In this document: piece after piece, positions 4,679-5,106 of the stretch | How positions within the stretch are numbered: position 1 is the first letter of the stretch | Layout: each line of letters opens with the position of its first letter | Source of the DNA: an uncultured Treponema sp. | GTDB lineage: Bacteria; Spirochaetota; Spirochaetia; Treponematales; Treponemataceae | Assembly (NCBI GenBank): GCA_946538795.1 | Contig: CAMNGY010000149.1 | Span: 1 to 5,106 of the forward strand | Reading direction: 5' to 3' | DNA: 5,106 nt | Notes under the pieces: generated by a model | Seen by the model: only the letters and a program-made list of their open reading frames with translations | Database searches by the model: none | Told to the model about the DNA's origin: nothing | Position numbers and translations under genes: made by a program

Positions 4679-5106
4679 ATGTTTGGTTCCAAGAAGGAAA
4701 AGAAAAAGAGGGGCTGCCTTTTCAGGCTGGTGAAACTGGTGGTACTCGTTTGTGTCGGGTACTTTTTCCTCGACATTTTCCTGGACGTCATGTTGGACGA
4801 CACGGAATACATCTCGGAGGAGGAGCGGACGTCGGAAGCGGATGTGGAGGACGTGGAGCTTGAGGAAATGCTGGACCTCTTCTTCGACTGGTACGGCTAC
4901 CTTCCCGACGACGAGGAGGAGCTCTACCACTTCATGGAAGAAGAGGTGTATGCAGACTATGATTACGACGATTATGAATACGACGAGGAATATGAGAGCG
5001 ACGACAGCTCTCCCTCCGGTGGCGGTGGAGGCAGCAGCTCGGAGAACCGCATGCGCTTCCTTGAGAAAGCCAATGGATTCAAAGGTACGCCCTACGTCTA
5101 TGGCGG
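4679..5106 (+). CDS. Second membrane-anchored NlpC/P60 protein, paralogue of the 873 gene, 3'-partial
   Basis: 142 complete codons before the window ends. A very basic start (KKEKKKR at 5-11) leads to a membrane segment (about 14-36). Residues 43-78 match the protein at 873: EYIS, an acidic helix, then MLDLFFDWYGYLPDD (64-78; LLDLLFDWYGLLPDD in the other protein) and a following FM. Residues 77-109 are an acidic, tyrosine-rich tract that uses much more Glu and is about a third as long as that of gene 2. A Gly/Ser linker (110-121) replaces the Lys-rich hinge. Residues 122-142 start an NlpC/P60 domain (FLEKANGFKGTPYVYGG, against FLAQANGFMGTPYVYGG in gene 2). The catalytic Cys would lie just past the edge, so activity cannot be judged. 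A cell-wall peptidase role is inferred from its paralogue. The copies have diverged widely except in the juxtamembrane and catalytic regions, so duplication is not recent. The start rests on the AAGGAGA at 4665. Confidence 0.88.
   Translation, partial: MFGSKKEKKKRGCLFRLVKLVVLVCVGYFFLDIFLDVMLDDTEYISEEERTSEADVEDVELEEMLDLFFDWYGYLPDDEEELYHFMEEEVYADYDYDDYEYDEEYESDDSSPSGGGGGSSSENRMRFLEKANGFKGTPYVYG
4907..5005 (+). repeat. Glu/Asp/Tyr-rich tract in the second NlpC/P60 protein
   Basis: It encodes residues 77-109, dominated by Asp, Glu and Tyr (for example YADYDYDDYEYDEEYE). It occupies the same place, between the FDWYG motif and the catalytic domain, as the longer Asp/Tyr tract of the gene at 873, but shows no clear tandem DNA unit. 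Confidence 0.8.

Overview
The window is a compact, one-directional stretch of bacterial DNA, moderately GC-rich by eye. It has five protein-coding genes, all on the + strand, cut by the window at the right edge and probably also at the left. The start codons have purine-rich Shine-Dalgarno sequences and at least one clear intrinsic terminator is present, so this is bacterial. I cannot name the phylum: no ribosomal, tRNA or other marker gene is present, and the protein families found are widespread. No mobile element, CRISPR array or RNA gene was seen.

Layout: (1) 3-752, a LURP-one-related (LOR, tubby-like fold) protein, probably missing its 5' end, closed by a strong terminator at 769-798. 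(2) 873-1865, a membrane-anchored NlpC/P60 cell-wall peptidase. About 98 residues, more than half Asp, with many Tyr, followed by a Lys-rich hinge, lie between anchor and enzyme. (3) 1909-3582, a membrane-anchored papain-type (C1, xylellain-like) cysteine peptidase with a TerB-like helical domain and a 60-residue C-terminal tail made only of Asp, Tyr, Glu and one Phe. (4) 3671-4597, a TPM-domain protein with N- and C-terminal membrane segments and a Gly/Ser-rich tail. (5) 4679 to the window end, a second NlpC/P60 protein paralogous to gene 2, cut just before its catalytic Cys. Gaps between genes are 43-120 bases. Genes 2 and 3 (43-base gap) are the most likely co-transcribed pair. The 88-base gap before gene 4 holds a perfect hairpin without a T-run, and the 81-base gap before gene 5 holds a GC-rich hairpin followed at some distance by seven Ts.

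The striking theme is that unrelated enzyme folds (an NlpC/P60 peptidase, its paralogue and a C1 peptidase) share the same plan: a short Lys-rich cytoplasmic start, one membrane segment, and a long acidic, tyrosine-rich low-complexity segment predicted to lie outside the cytoplasm. Each encodes that segment differently (27-base units in gene 2, 24-base units in gene 3, a Glu-enriched version in gene 5). My inference is a cell-envelope module in which peptidoglycan and protein hydrolases are tethered and held together, or held to cations or a basic partner, by Asp/Tyr segments. The TPM protein may be a membrane partner. The enzyme assignments rest on visible catalytic motifs. The shared function is a hypothesis.
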